DNA of 64,000 bases from Phoenix dactylifera (Eukaryota; Streptophyta; Magnoliopsida; Arecales; Arecaceae), in assembly GCF_009389715.1 (NCBI RefSeq), contig NC_052393.1:4402001-4466000 (forward strand), in the 5' to 3' direction. A program made the translations under genes and the position numbers. The notes below the pieces were generated by a model that was given only the letters and a program-made list of their open reading frames with translations, had not been told where the DNA came from and searched no databases. This document shows, piece by piece, positions 41,101 to 54,800 of the stretch. Every line of letters starts with the position of its first letter. Position 1 is the first letter of the stretch.

Positions 41101-42819
41101 GGCTTTTTCTTCCCCGGCTATGGCCTTTAGCCTCTCTTTATACTTCTTAAATAGCTTGAGCTCCTCCGTCATTGATAGAACGTTCTGAAACAGCAAGCAG
41201 CAGGGCGTGCCTTACTCTCCATTTCAGACGCATGAGAAAAAAGAAGAAGAGGAGAAATAGATGTTTGGTGCAGCAAATACCAAAAGGGTTGGGGTGAGAG
41301 GGTCGTATCCAGTTGCGCCAGAAGCAAAGCTCACCCCAGTTAGGATGTCTTCGGGTTTAAGGTCATAGCCAAAATATGGGGGCACCAATTCCTTCACACC
41401 CAACTTGGAGGCTAGAAACCCAGATGGTGGTTAATTAGATGATAAGTGAAATGCTCAGCATGAATCAATCAATAAAATGCTATGACAATGCACAAAAAGT
41501 TGAAGGAGCCTTGTGATTCATCAATCTCCATCTCCTTTGGAAATCTTATCCCTAAGGTAGTGAGGAGTATAGTTTTTTAATAAGATTTTTTATTCGTGCA
41601 TCAGATCATAGTTCAAATGATGGAACTTTGTAGCATTACAAAATGAAAGTAATACTCGATTGGGTAAGTTTGCATAGAATGTGGAAGGGAACCCTACCTT
41701 TGTCTTAAACTAAAATTTTCTATGGCTTAATGTAACATATATAATTTTGTTTTAGATGAAATAATATAAATTTTTGATATTACATATGTAATTAAATTTG
41801 TTTCAAAATATACAGTGCTTGTTAGGAAAAAGATAAAAGGTTATAACTATAAAATAGAAGGAATTGTAGTTACGACCTTTCATATATGAACTGGAGCCTA
41901 TCTTAATAGTCACACCTCTCTACTTAATGGCAGCAGAGCCATGGATGGTGCATTCTCTAATAATTGATCTTGGACGTAATAAGGGTGGGTCCTTCGTGAG
42001 CGAAGGCTTAAGGGCTTTCATACTTTTTTTATGTCATCTTTATATAGGAAAAAGCTATATATAGATCACCTTCCAAGGGGATCACTGCTCAGTTTAGTAG
42101 TAGATGTGGAAGTTGGTGATTGGTAGCAGTACTTTTTCATATATGTTACTACAAAGCAATCCACATTATCATCTTCAGATGAATATAGTTTCGCTGCTGT
42201 TGCTTTCACTACAAATGAACCATGCCCCACTGGTGATTTAACCTTCCACATATTGCTGTCAGGATATCTCTATGTAATATTTTAAATCCTCCTTATATTG
42301 CCATCAATATCTCAACTATGGCCTCAATGCGTGAGAGAGAGCGAGAGCGACAGGACTTATTCTTCTTAAGATTTTGTGCTTTTTGAGCTAGAGGAATGTA
42401 CTGAAGTACACATTCCACTAAACCTTGAATCCGTTTATTTAATCAAGTTCTACGAAGACTCTGTTCAGGATTAAGAAAAAGAAAAAGATAATGAGAACTA
42501 GGGAAGCTAAGTAGAAGCTGAAAGTGGGTTTACGGCATATGCTCTCTTTATACATACCTATCAAGTCCGAAGGGATTCTTCCATTGGAGAACCTTCCGGT
42601 GGGCTGGTGACGGACGAAATCCTGTCCGTAGGGAGGGAAGTTGCACCTGACGAGGGTTGGCAGAACGTTGTTATTGCCCGGATCCACGATCGAGTCTCCG
42701 AACACGATGACTGCCGGAACCCTCGGAGCCGTCTTGTTCTGGGTATCTCCTAATGCTTGGGCAACCAAGAGACACAATGCCATGAAACGAGCCCCTAACA
42801 CAAGGCTTCTTCTCTCCAT
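38175..42819 (-). CDS. GDSL esterase/lipase, EXL-like, intact copy 1
   Basis: Five exons: 42558-42819, 41281-41411, 40951-41184, 39141-39396 and 38175-38368. They join in frame (phases 1, 0, 0, 1) to give 358 aa, the usual plant GDSL length. An N-terminal signal peptide (about residues 1-24, [15 protein letters not shown]) predicts secretion. Block I is [15 protein letters not shown] with the nucleophilic Ser. [13 protein letters not shown] is block II and [14 protein letters not shown] block [18 protein letters not shown] lies in exon 4, and [12 protein letters not shown] holds the catalytic Asp/His of block V. Block III has Asp where many family members have the oxyanion Asn (GxND), as in the EXL subgroup. 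The substrate is unknown; related enzymes hydrolyse lipid or wax esters in the cell wall or cuticle. A TATA box lies about 85 bp upstream. Confidence 0.93.
40090..40510 (-). repeat. Possible degraded TRIM-like element in intron 3 of GDSL copy 1
   Basis: A motif near 40290-40315 (CTGCTCCGATAACAATTGTC) resembles a decayed complement of the initiator-Met primer-binding site, followed by TGTCATAG. Two similar segments with AGAACTAAACA and GGATCCTCAT-type words occur at about 40110-40145 and 40410-40445. This is the arrangement expected of short terminal repeats around a tiny internal region, but identity is low. Confidence 0.3.
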
Positions 42820-42903
42820 TCTTTCTCCTCTCCTCTCTTATCTGCACTCCTCCCAGTTTTAAGTCGCTCAAGATATGTGACGACATGCACACTGCCTCCT
42901 CTC

Positions 42904-42911
42904 CTTATATA
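42904..42911 (-). promoter_or_regulatory. TATA box of GDSL copy 1
   Basis: TATATAAG on the minus strand, about 85 bp upstream of the ATG at 42819. The spacing leaves room for a short leader. Confidence 0.65.
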
Positions 42912-42919
42912 GGAGTGAG

Positions 42920-45900
42920 CTCACTGACTCGAGCGATCCAACTTTGAAGGCTTTCATACTCCTTAGTCCTTACTGTCGACTTTACCCGGCCGGCCATTGA
43001 TACAAACTTCACAAAATTAATCTGGTGTGGAAGTAGGCAAGTATCAAATAAAGGTCGACATATCTGCCAAAAAAAACAGAGGGAGGAAAGATTAGAGAAC
43101 ATTTATTAACGAGGTGCATCAATGGGGGTGGTTGTCCCGCAAATCACATGCACCTCCATCTGATCGGACCATGGTAGTCGAATCAGCTCAAACACGTGGG
43201 ATACAGCTCTTCACCTCGAGGAGTTCACTCCCAGAAGTTAAAAAGAAACGAAAAGAGAAAAGCCACAAGGAAAATATACGTATTAGATACTACGGGGACT
43301 GGTCCATGCAAACGGTATAGTGATCCCAAATAATATCTATCAGGATGGCTGGTTTGCATGTTTTATACGTAGCTTGACCTCGAACTTTAGGAGCTGTGCG
43401 AGTGTAAGGTAGTTTATGTTTTCAGGAAGGTCCCTAAAATTCTTGGTGGCGTGTGATTTGTATTCCTTGTTAATGTATGTATGCTGTTTATAGGGCTGAA
43501 GAGTTCACAATCCAAGTATCAATCATGGTGGATGAGTGAAGATGACAACCATATCTAGATGATGATATCCATATGCTTTCCTCTTTTATGAAGAGAAGGG
43601 ATAATTGACATCTGCGCCCAGTTGTTTTGACTGCCCTTTGATGTTTAATTGTTGTTGATTGAAAAGTTAGATAATTAGCCACAAGCTCATTTTCATGAAG
43701 AAAATGAAAGGAAAGAATACATATTTATTTGCATCTGGTGGTCCTACCTCACCTAATCACTTTATGCTGTTGATTGATGTAACATATATGCCTTAGATAA
43801 TAAAACTAAAATTGTTTTTTGGTTTCAAAAAAAAAGTCTTCTTTATGGAGCTACTTCTCACATCTTAAAAAAGTTCTCTTCTTAATCTAATTATCTTAAT
43901 TAAAAAGAAATTTAAAATTTTATTTTAAAAAAGAATTCAAATTTAAATAGAATAATGCAATTTATTTTTTAAAAATACAAATAATATGGAAGAAAGAATA
44001 AAAAAAAAGGAACATATGTAAATTGAGATTTTTTTGATTTAGAACACGAGAGCAAGGTGGAGAGCCAAAACTTTTTATTCTTAATGCTTCAAAAGAGCGC
44101 AAATAAAACAATTTTCAAAAGATTTTGAGATAGATGAAATATTCTTCTTCAAGATTTCTATCATTCAAAATTATATTATAATTAATTTTGAACTTGTAAT
44201 TACTTTGTTACTGGATGGCAAATTAAGCAGCACATCAACATGGTTGTTCAAACAATATCAAGTACATCCAAATAAAAAAATAAAATAAAATTTTAATATT
44301 TTTATAACAGTATTGGAACTAGAACATCCAAATTATCTCAAGACAAAGTAAATTGGCCAGGTCAGAGAACATAATAAATAAAAATAAAACAAGAAAATCT
44401 TTTCTTTTGGTGAAAAATAGAAGGGGAGAGAGGAAATCTTATTCGCGTAGCAGCCCCTACTGGGCCCCCTTTCACAAGAAAATGTTCGATGCAGGTAAAA
44501 ATTTTGCATATAGCCTCTCTGACCTATGGGTCATCCCACGTGTGAGTACGTCACTCCAGTACCACCTCAGTGCCAGTTCAACCAGATAGCGCTTCCACCG
44601 AACATATTCAGGCGGAGGACGTTCAGTCTCCAACATTTAATTGACGCTCGCACATTTCAAACTTGGACCGTGTTGGTAAAAGCAAAACTTCGTTCCAATT
44701 GTGCTACCATCTTGGTGGCAACATAAAAATTTTTAATAAACTCCTGAGAATAGAGAAATAGAACTGCTGGTCAATAATTTGCACAACTTTAAAATTAAAA
44801 TATATATCTTAAAAAAAAATTGATAACAAGCCACACGGCGATGTGTTTTAATTAGACAAGGAAGTTTTAAATTATAGTATTCCTACTAATCATCCATCAA
44901 ATCATTGCTAAATATGCCGGAGCTGGAAATTTGATGTCAGTTGGGTTTCATTTATGAGACAAACCATGACCAACTTCCACATCAATCCCTTAAGGTGACC
45001 AGTGATTTGATCGAGATGATTCAAAAGTTTTTCTGTTTCTGCTTTTATATTATCCACGAGAAAGTGCTTCTTAAGTCACGTGGTATTACCAACCTTTTCT
45101 AATAATTAAAAAAAAAGCACTTATCGTGATTTCATGTATATGGATGATACATTATTTTTCCTGCTTTTGCTTTTATATATCACCTACCGAAAGCACGTCT
45201 GAAGTCACGTGGTTTTACCAACTTTTTATTAGTAATAAAAAAATTGCTTATCTCGCATATGTAAAAAATTTATATTCTGCACCAAACTCATGCACAATGC
45301 CAGTTATAAAATTATAATTTTTTAGGTCAATAACTAAGACTAGCAGATAATGAATAGAATCCGAAAAAATGTTCTTCGGTGATTAATGTTATGTATGACC
45401 TGCAGAATTTTTTTTTTTTTTTGTATGCTTCAGAATTTAAAAATGAAAGTGACCACGGCCTGTTGTATATAAAAGCTTTCAGGTACTATTTTTTAATAAA
45501 AAATACTAATGTTATCCTGCTTGCAAGGAAAACGCTTCATGATGCAAGCATGAGAATTAAGATTCTGAGTGTTTAAATGCTAACTATAAGTTGATATTAT
45601 CATGGATTGGGACTAATGGAGTATACTAATTGATTGATATAGGCATGAAAGGTGTTCATTTATTATAAGTGGTGATAGGTTCAACATTCCCGTTTGCCCC
45701 TTTCACCCAATTGGACCTGATATGGCTTTTGTTTATTTATTATTGTTATTATTATTATTATTATTGAAGAAATGAATTCTCCACCGTCTGGGACATGGAG
45801 CGCTTAAAATGATGAGCAAAATGAGTACCAACTTAGAGAAACGTAACTCTGCGTTACATCTGTGCTATTGTTTCGTCTAGAAGAATCGTAACGCCATTTT

Positions 45901-48900
45901 AATTTATTTTTATCGATAAGATCACAGTCATCAATTAATGCTTCTAAACAGCCATCGTCAAGTTCGTTAGGGGAGGTAATGCTCCCAAGGACCATTTCTA
46001 TGGTATATGTTATTGAGAAGTCATGGGTTGGGTCTTTCAAAAGGCCTGAATTAACTTTGGCTGCTCATACGTGCATGAAACCATGCAACTTCAGTACTAC
46101 CTTCAATCCAACCCCGAAGCCAAGCTGACCACGCCCGAGTGCACTAAGAAGTGAGCCAAACGACCTCGCCACCCTAGATTGAGCCCTGAACGAGGCCATG
46201 AACTGCACCAAACTACCATCAAACGGGGCCTTGAGCCACACCAAATCGACCAATTGATTTCATTACATAGCAGCTTTTATAAACGACTGATGGTAACATA
46301 TGAAATGCTTTTCAAATTCCCATTAATGAAATATATCACGTAATGGAGAGACCCTTTTAAATATAACTAATATGGTCCTTAAGTTGTTGCAAGTTGTTGT
46401 CATATTGAACAGGCCATCAATTGAACAGCCAAGTATCCGATTGTTCGGCCCATAAATTCAACTGCTTGCAATGATTAAGCCGTCAAGTTCGTCTCTGCTT
46501 TCGGCTTCATAATTATATAAGTAGGAACCAAGGAATTCAGCTGCTAAATATGAACTGGAGTGGTTTTGGCTTAGATGCTTTTGTATATTTTCAATATTAA
46601 AACTATATAATAGCCATTTATGCTTGTCACTCCATGTCTTCTGCCATTGCTGTTATTAAAACTATATAATTGATGTTATTTCGTTTATGCTTTTCTCTCA
46701 ATGAGATCTCATTTTTTAACTAAATCTTCCTGCAACAAAAGATTATACTGCACTAAAAAAATTGTTCTTTATTAAAATAAAGAGTGACTTAGGAAGAAGA
46801 CACCATTATTATCCGCTATTACTAGATATTTCCTTTATAATGCCATTATAATAAAAAGAAGGAAGAACACTTGTTTTTTTTTGTTTTGTTCTGGTGAAAG
46901 CGGCATGTCATATCACTTTAACGTGGATACAACCTGCCAAATTAGAAGAAAGTAAACAGTACAAAAAATATCGAGAAATTTGTTGCATGCGATTGTATTT
47001 AAATTCATGTAACACATTGTTTGATTATTTTTTATGTTTTCTCATTTGCACTTTAAAGGTGAATTACTACGGCTGCTAATTTCAATCCACTTTAACCATC
47101 AATAGCTTCCAAAGTGGACTAATAACTTACCTTAGCCTAAGCCAGAGTGTGTTTATAGCCAAAAGATCGGTTGTTCGCTATGAGGGTCGGCAAGAGTTAT
47201 GTTGAGGGTCCCTTGTAATGAAATCACGCCTTCTCTCCCTCACTCTGTGCGTGCCCACTGTGTTTGCTTTAATTATGGGAGGTTTCAGGCAGGGTTTTAG
47301 GAAAGACAACTAGAGGAAGAACGGCAAGTGCTCTCCCTCCCTACCGTCCTTTCCCTCCACTGGATTAATCTAACGAGGACTCACTTTTGCTATGAGATTT
47401 ACCTTTTTGTTTTTTTCTGGAGACGTTAACGTTTGCATTTATAGTATGTACATGGTCTTAATTTTGGAGGCAGAACCATGCTATTTTCTCGTCGGTTGCT
47501 AAAGTGGGTGGTGTGTTATATTTCCCAACACTGCCAGGCCGGCTCCTTTCATATCACCATTTCAGTGTCTGGTATTGATTTGGTGGAGCAATTTAGGCGA
47601 TACAAAACGACAAATATATCCTTGGAGACTTCCACCATGGGGTTTGCTGGAATCCCTCATCTTCGCATGAATGGATTACTGAGTTTTTTGAATAAAAAAA
47701 ACAAGAAAAAAAAAGAAAGAAAAAAGTTAGGGCAAGAAATGTACTAATTTGATCATATGTTTCTATCACGTAGCATGAGGTCTCACTAATTATAACAATT
47801 CAGGATTTCATCCAAAATGGCTAGCCAGAAAATATTTTTTAGATTTTTTAGTTTTGTATAAGTACCCAAGATCTTTTCGATAAATAACCGATGTGAGACT
47901 AAACACCTGTTCATATAGATTCTCATATCTCTCACTCTCGCACATGATTTTTGGCCAGGTTGTCGAAGTTCGATAGCCCGCTTTCGCCTCAGCTAGCCCG
48001 AGTCAGCTCGACTCAATGAGTCGAGTCGGCCGGGTTCCTACACTAATTTTAGTAGCATAAATCATAATCTGTCATGCCCCAAATGCGAAACTTGATTTGT
48101 TGCGCCCCAGATCCAAAGCATGACATAGTCGTGCTGCTGAGGGGTACAGCCCACGAGAACACGAAGCCAATATTACTTTCAGCTTTCAAATCCATCATAA
48201 GAAAATATAATAATTTAAAAATCTAATTTCATCATCCATTAAATAACACCAACATTGGTTCGTAGTGTTTAAATTTAACATTAATATCAAGCCCATCATA
48301 CTCAACATTTAGAAAATCATTAGCTATAACTCAGGGGCGGCTCAATACATTTGGAGGCCTAAAGCAGATCCAATGAATGAGGCCTCTTTTTTTTAATAAT
48401 AAAAACTTTAATATGTAATTTAAAAAAATAATATGAAAATAGGTAGCTATCAAGTACACTATTTCAACAAAGATACATGAATCTAGACAAGAAGCCTCTT
48501 CAGTTTAATATAATTTTTGAATGGGGGCACAGAAATATAATTGCTCTAAAAGAAGGCCATGAAACTGATTAAATAACTGGGATGATGCTTGGCAATACTG
48601 GTTACCATGTCAAGCAAGAGCTAGGGAAGGTCATCCCATGGCACTTTATGGCCAAGGTAAAGAAAAAAATTTGTCCAGAAAGAACCGCTCTATAAGAGAA
48701 AAATAGGGGCATTATGGGAAATTCAGTCCATCTAATTAATAAAAGTCCCATCCCACCGTCTCCCCCTTCAATTGAGTACCCAAGCAGCAACTGCAACATC
48801 ACGGCACAGCAGCCATTCAACCCCCTCCCTCCTTTTCTCTCTCTACCACCCAAGAGGGGAGAAGAAACCGAGAGGAGAAAATTAAAAGAATCTCCACCCT

Positions 48901-50310
48901 CCAAGAAGTCCATCTGCAATCCCCCTATCTTTCTTCCTGATGGCCCAGCTAGATCAGGAGTAATGTGAGGGAAGGAAAACCAAGACCAAAACCAAAAAAG
49001 AGAAGGGATGAAAGATAAGAGTGGCTCCAGGCGTGTATCAAGCCAACCAAATCCCTCATATCTCTCTATCTCTCTCTCTCTCTCCCCTTCTCCACCCAAA
49101 ACAAAACTACTGTCCCCAACTTCCCAAATTGCCCCTCTGCAGGCCAGGAAACTGTCCACCTCCCCTCCATCAAGGGGGAAGACTCGTAGCCAGCCAGCTC
49201 CTGTTCCCGTTTTTATATGGGCCTTTGCTTCCTTTTGGTCATGCCTCCCGAAGGCCTTTCATTGGCCCGAGGCCTTAGGCGACCGTCTCGGTCGCCTAAT
49301 GCTCGGGCCGGCCTTGCTATAACTTTATATTGCAAATAAATTCGTAAATCATTCTTTATGTCATGTAATTCTTTAATGGATCAAAATATTGCTGACAGAT
49401 TTTCGTGCGATGGTCACTATAACCCGTGAGAGGGCTATTTTTGTAATCGATAAGATTTCATAGTGCATATCCATCATCAACTTTAACCCGTTGACAGAGG
49501 CCATTTTTGTTGGATGCTAGCTCCAAGATGTCGATTGACCTCTATTTATAGAGACGGTCATAGTAATCTGAGAGCCTTTGGAAACTTATATTTTTTCTTA
49601 AAACATACACATAAATAGGCAAAAAATACTAAATGGCATAATCAGATTCATATTTTATAACAAATCTATTTTTATTAAAATATTAACTAAACTATTTTTC
49701 ATAATAAAACATGATTTTCATAACACATATGCTAATCCATAATTTTAAGAAAAGCATGATATTTTGACAAGCAGATTTTATGCATAAAAAACATAATTAT
49801 TTAAAAACAATAAGGAGTGTAAGATCTATTACAATTCGAAAACTAGTAAGAAGTATAAGATTTGCTTACCTTTTCTATCTTAAACCGTCAAACTTCACTA
49901 AGTAGTTTAATTAATCTTATAAAAATATTAAAAACATAATTACCTTCTATATAACAATTTTAATCAAATTAAAATAATAAGAAATAGGAACGAGTGTTCG
50001 ATGATTCTGGGTGGGTCAAGCTTGAGCGATTTTATCAACAAATTGTAGAGCATGGATTCGATCAGGGCCAAGGTCGATTAACATAGTTCATCGTTAGTGG
50101 ATTTTATGGACCTTGACAAGGCCGGATGATCGGTCCAGTAGGCGACCCCGGGCACCCAGGCAGTAGAAGGCTTTTTTCTAGGGATCAACTCGGGTTCGCA
50201 GATCAGATTGACATGACCTAACTCCAAGTTTTTTTAATCTTTTAGAGAGGAAGTAGAGAGAGAAAGTGGAGAGAGAAGATGGAGAACGAGGGAAGGGAAA
50301 CTGTGAGCCT

Positions 50311-50360
<50 letters not shown>

Positions 50361-50686
50361 TCCTTTTCTTCTTCTTCTTCTTCTTCTTCTTCCTGTGAGG
50401 TGGAAGGTGCTCGGTGGCTGAGCCTCTCGTGACCAGGGACCCCCGGGCCGGCAGCGTGCCACGCCCGGCAAAATGTGAGAAAAGAAGTCGTAACAAGAGA
50501 AAACAGGGGATTTATCCAGAGCTCAATCCGGCGATTCGCCGGCCAGTTATCAAGGTGGAGGCAATGGCTCAAAAGCCGGAATAAGGAAGAGAGGAAGTTT
50601 ACCTCATCTCCGGCGAGCTTCCCCAGTCAGATCGGCGGCGAAACCCTCCCTGTATTCATGGCGGAGAGCAAGCGATCTCAACCTAT
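42920..50686. other. Long intergenic stretch inside the GDSL array
   Basis: No supported gene. It is AT-rich up to about 47.1 kb. Around 47790-47960 is a motif set (GATGTGAGACTAAACACC and a final CTCTCACTCTCG) seen in plant TRIM-like repeats. At 48073-48150, TGTCATGCCCC and AAGCATGACATAGTCGTG look like an LTR-retrotransposon fragment. At 48330-49320, GGCGGCTCAATACATTTGGAGGCC at one end and GAGGCCTTAGGCGACCG at the other suggest a GC-ended transposable element with captured or low-complexity DNA between. The pieces are too degraded to bound. Confidence 0.35.
50316..50395. repeat. (CT)n / (CTT)n microsatellite tract
   Basis: CT repeats interrupted once, followed by about nine CTT/TTC units. 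The EREREREKEEEE open frames on the minus strand are artefacts of this tract. Confidence 0.85.
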
Positions 50687-51124
50687 GGGCTCCGTTTGAA
50701 AACTTGGAATTGAGGAGATGGAATGGAATGGAAGGAAAAGTTAAAATTTTTGATGTTTAGTAGTTTTTTAGTAGAGGGAAAGGAAAAAAAAAAAAAGGAG
50801 GAAATAGGAGGAAAAATTTTGGGCTCCAATTTTCTCCTTTCTTTCCTTTCATAAGTGGGAGGATTTGAAGAGAAAGGAAGTAGAACTTAATAACTTTTTT
50901 ATAATACCTATTTTACTCTTAAATTAAAAAAGTACCAAATTAAAAGGACAAATATATTTTAGAACAAATTAAAAAGGTATGCTTGCTTTTCTTTTCTCTC
51001 CAAACTCCCAAACAAGATGAAGGAAAGTACTTTCTCTTTCCTCCTAAAACTCCCAAACAAGAGGAGAGGAAAGTCTATTCTATTTCTTTCTTTTCTTTTC
51101 TCCCTAAAACTCCCAAACAGAGGG
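50687..51124. mobile_element. Possible MITE with imperfect short TIR
   Basis: The left end reads GGGCTCCGTTTG. The right end, read in reverse, is CCCTCTGTTTGG, sharing CTC(C/T)GTTTG. The ~430-bp interior is AG-rich on one strand. It has three spaced copies of an AACTCCCAAACA-type word near 51001, 51048 and 51108. No clear target duplication was found. Confidence 0.35.
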
Positions 51125-51892
51125 TTAATGGGAGGTTGATGCCAAAAAGAGAGGAGGAAAGGTCCTTTAATAGATGAAAATCGGTCCAAAGAAGGCAGGG
51201 ATCGATCCATGTTGATCCCTGTTCAGGAGTCCACTTCTTCCTCCCCACGCACATGGCCGTATGGGCTTTCGGCCCATATGGCCCAATTCATGTGTGGGCC
51301 GGTCAGTGGACCAGGCCTTCCCATAATCAATCATGCATACTGCCAAAAAGTATGGAGATTGATCCTTTCTAGAAAATAACTCATGCTCCTGCCATGGCAT
51401 GAGCAGCAACATGGGAACGAGTCTAAATGGTGATGTTAATGCCATGTTCTTGCAGTAGGGCTTTTGGAACTTCGTTGTAGTTTTTTGCTCCACAAGTACT
51501 AATCTTTTGAACGTAATATTTCTGCCCATTATTAGCCTTGGCGTACATGCTTTCATGCTTTGGTCCTGGCTTAGCTTATGAAGTTATTGGAAGTTGCATA
51601 ATTTGATAGGAAATCAAATTTCCAAGGATGGAGTTGCTCCATATAGCTCATTTTTTTTGGGCAAATACAGATAAAGATGGTTTTGCTGTTTGAGTGCCTT
51701 CTTTGTATTACTAGCAAGGAACTGAAGGTGTGTGCATCAAGCAACTGCCACAAAACAAAGCATGTCTGTGCGATATATAAGAGAAGAACCAATACATGCT
51801 GAGAAAAACAAGTTCTACATCATTTCTCCCAAAAAAATAAGTTCTTCATCAGTCTCCCAACTGAAATAATGGCCAATGGACACACTTGCTTC
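51125..51892. other. Spacer downstream of GDSL copy 2
   Basis: No supported gene. It includes the probable 3' UTR of the GDSL gene ending at 51893. A GGCCCATATGG-type inverted word pair around 51265-51285 is short and probably fortuitous. Confidence 0.45.
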
Positions 51893-54800
51893 TTAGATTA
51901 AGTAAGTAATATAATTTTTGTAAAGCCAATCCACAAGGATCTCATATGCTTTCTCAGTTGGATGGTAGCTATCCCAGAACACATACTCAGAAACATCTGT
52001 GCAGATGGTTGAGGTCAGTCCATTACATAATACCGAAACCTCCAAATCTCCAGTACCACAACACCCTTTTGTTGAAACTTCAAATCCTACAGAAAATTTC
52101 ATGAGTCAGTTGACGTATGTTTTACACTGTTATATGTAAGGAATGCGGAACCATGCCGAACTGCCAGATTCGGAGATACCGAACTATGCCAGCAGCGAAC
52201 TAGAACGGTTCTGTCATTCAAAATGGTAAACCAGTAGGTAGGAGGATAAGAGGGAGGGTTGTCGGAGGCCCAGCCCCTCGCCTTCTCTGTTGTGTCAGTA
52301 CAGGTCCGGCACGGAATGATACAGGAGTGTATCGAATCGTGCCGCCAGCCGACCGATATGGGCTCCGGTACCGACACAGCAGACCTTGGTTATATATCAT
52401 CCATATTTGAGGATGAACTTATACACAAGCATGTTTTATTGCATAGAGGATGCCGCAATGCTTATTACTTACCATAGTTATTAGGACGTTCAATCATATC
52501 AAGTAGAATACTATAGATGTCGATATAGACCACTTTAACTCCTCGGTGCTTGGTATTAAGCCTTCGTATCTCCTTGGCTAGCCCTGAATTGAAAAGTTCT
52601 GCCATTTGGTTATGACCAGGTGCACAATTTCTTAAAATCCCTCCAGATAGAGTCCTTTGTGATGGTACGCATCCTATTGGAGGGATACTCGTAACACCAA
52701 TCTTTCGTGCTCCAAGGTGGATAAGCTCCTAGCATTGGAAGAGTTACATGTGAGAGACCATAGAGAAAGCATGATCAAGACCTTCATATGGAACTAGTTG
52801 TGAAAGAGATTAACATATTAAATGAAAGAAGTTCTGGAACCAAAGATTGAACACCATAAACAATTTTTGAGTTGGGGAAAAGATTTTTCCCAACTCAAAG
52901 ATAATCCAGCTATTTTTCCTAATACACCATTAGAAAATAAAAAGTTCGGAGAAAAAAAAATCCAGGTTGAGCACCAACTCATGCCAAACCTAACCAATAA
53001 CATAATTGGTCTCAACCCAACCCAAGGCTAGATTAAACCTTTTAAACACAAATCGAACTGAAGCACAAGCTATGTAGGGGTAGGTTAAGTGGGGCAGGTG
53101 ATGTTAGGTTAGGTTTTATCATGATTAATCCTAAGTTTACAGTAGAGCATAATTGGGAGTCTAGGACTACGTTCAGCTCGGAGCTTGCTATTAGAATTCG
53201 AGTTCTATTCTGGCAATTTGAACTGTTTGCATGCTATATGAGATTGGAATGGGTGAACTGGATGGATTACTCAAATTCTCAGTATTGGCTTGACTAAAAT
53301 TTGAAATCAACTTGAGATTTTTCGGTCAAAGCTTGACTCAAGATAGCCTACATGATGTCTCAAACTGATCCAAGTCCTGAATGGTGAGCTAAGTTATAAC
53401 ACAACCCATGTTAATTACATCTTTAATGGTCTAACAATGTTTGCAAACTTATATAAGTTTGATTGCACCTCTTCTTGCAAACAGGACATTGAAATCGGCA
53501 CAAGGTCATGGGAATTTGCCTTCAGCCGCATGGCGTCCAAACTCTGTCATGCAAGCTATACACCGGCTATGGGTCAAGGTGGTCGATAAAAAGTTGCCAT
53601 ATGAAAACCTTCATACCTTGCTTATAAAGATGCCAAGAAAGGATTAAATTAATTGCCATAAAACTAAAAAGGTTGTTATAATGGTTTCAGCATGGGTCCA
53701 TTATGTTGTGTATCAATAAAAAGAAATTTATATGGCCATTATCTACTTGTTGATATATTCAACTGTAGATGTTTAACAACTGCACTACTTACCTAAATAA
53801 AATGTTTTATATTCAAATAATCTTACCATCCATAGAATTTTTTTTTGTGAATAATGATTCAAATGTATAGTTTTGTTATTTTCTATTACAAACTAATAGT
53901 TGTCATTGCAATATACAAATAAGAATTGTTATAGTAATGACTGTTATTTCATTCTTGAATATTAATTTTTAGTTAAGATAGATTTGAATAAATAATATTA
54001 CAATAACCTTTACATGGACCAATAATAGTTTCATAAGAAAGTCATAATAATGGGGTTATTGACTTGTAGAAACTTAAAACGATCTACTTCATATATTAAC
54101 TTTTGGTGTGCATCTTCGGTTGGATTCAACCTAAAGTAGTCCAACTCATTGGGCAGAGGTTTGGCGAACTTGAATTAGGATTGGGTTAAAGAATCTCAAT
54201 CCGATCCTAAGTTGGATTGGGCTAGAGTTGAACTAAAACACAACTCAAACTCAAACCTAATTTAATCTTGTTCTACCTGGTAAATAAACAAATAAATCAA
54301 TATTCATATTTAAACGATACTTATATATTTTATACGACTATGCCTTTAAGCTATAATATCCAAATTAACAAAAATATCCAAAACTTTCTTCGATATCAAC
54401 TTATCTATACAATCCTATCTAATTTATTTAATCCGACCCAACACAATACCAATTTAAACCAAGACTCAGTACATGAAGAGATTGGGTTCGAAAAAATTAA
54501 CCAAACAATCAAGTTCAGTTGGGCTGGAATACATAGGCGTTGAGTTGGGCTAGGCTTAATGCTCAACGTAACCCAACTATGGCCGTACATAAGCTTTAAT
54601 GAATCCAGCGTTGTGAAAGATGCAGTGGGCAGAGCTCTTTAAATGAGCACAAATCCCTCTTCATAGCTGCACTGCCGTGCAGGATGAAGGAAGGCAGCCT
54701 CACTGCACGGGCAGCAGCCAGCAGGAAAGCCAGACATTGCAAGCCCCACCATGTGCTACCCAACTACCCACATCAAAGTCTCTAGCTAGCCCTAAATTCA

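Noticed and set aside
48602-49159. 185-codon minus-strand frame
   Set aside because: Lies in a low-complexity CT-rich, probably transposon-derived segment and resembles no family.
50486-50499. GAAGTCGTAACAAG, identical to the conserved 3' end of 18S rRNA
   Set aside because: Only about 14 bases match. The flanks do not continue into 18S or ITS1 sequence, so it is chance.
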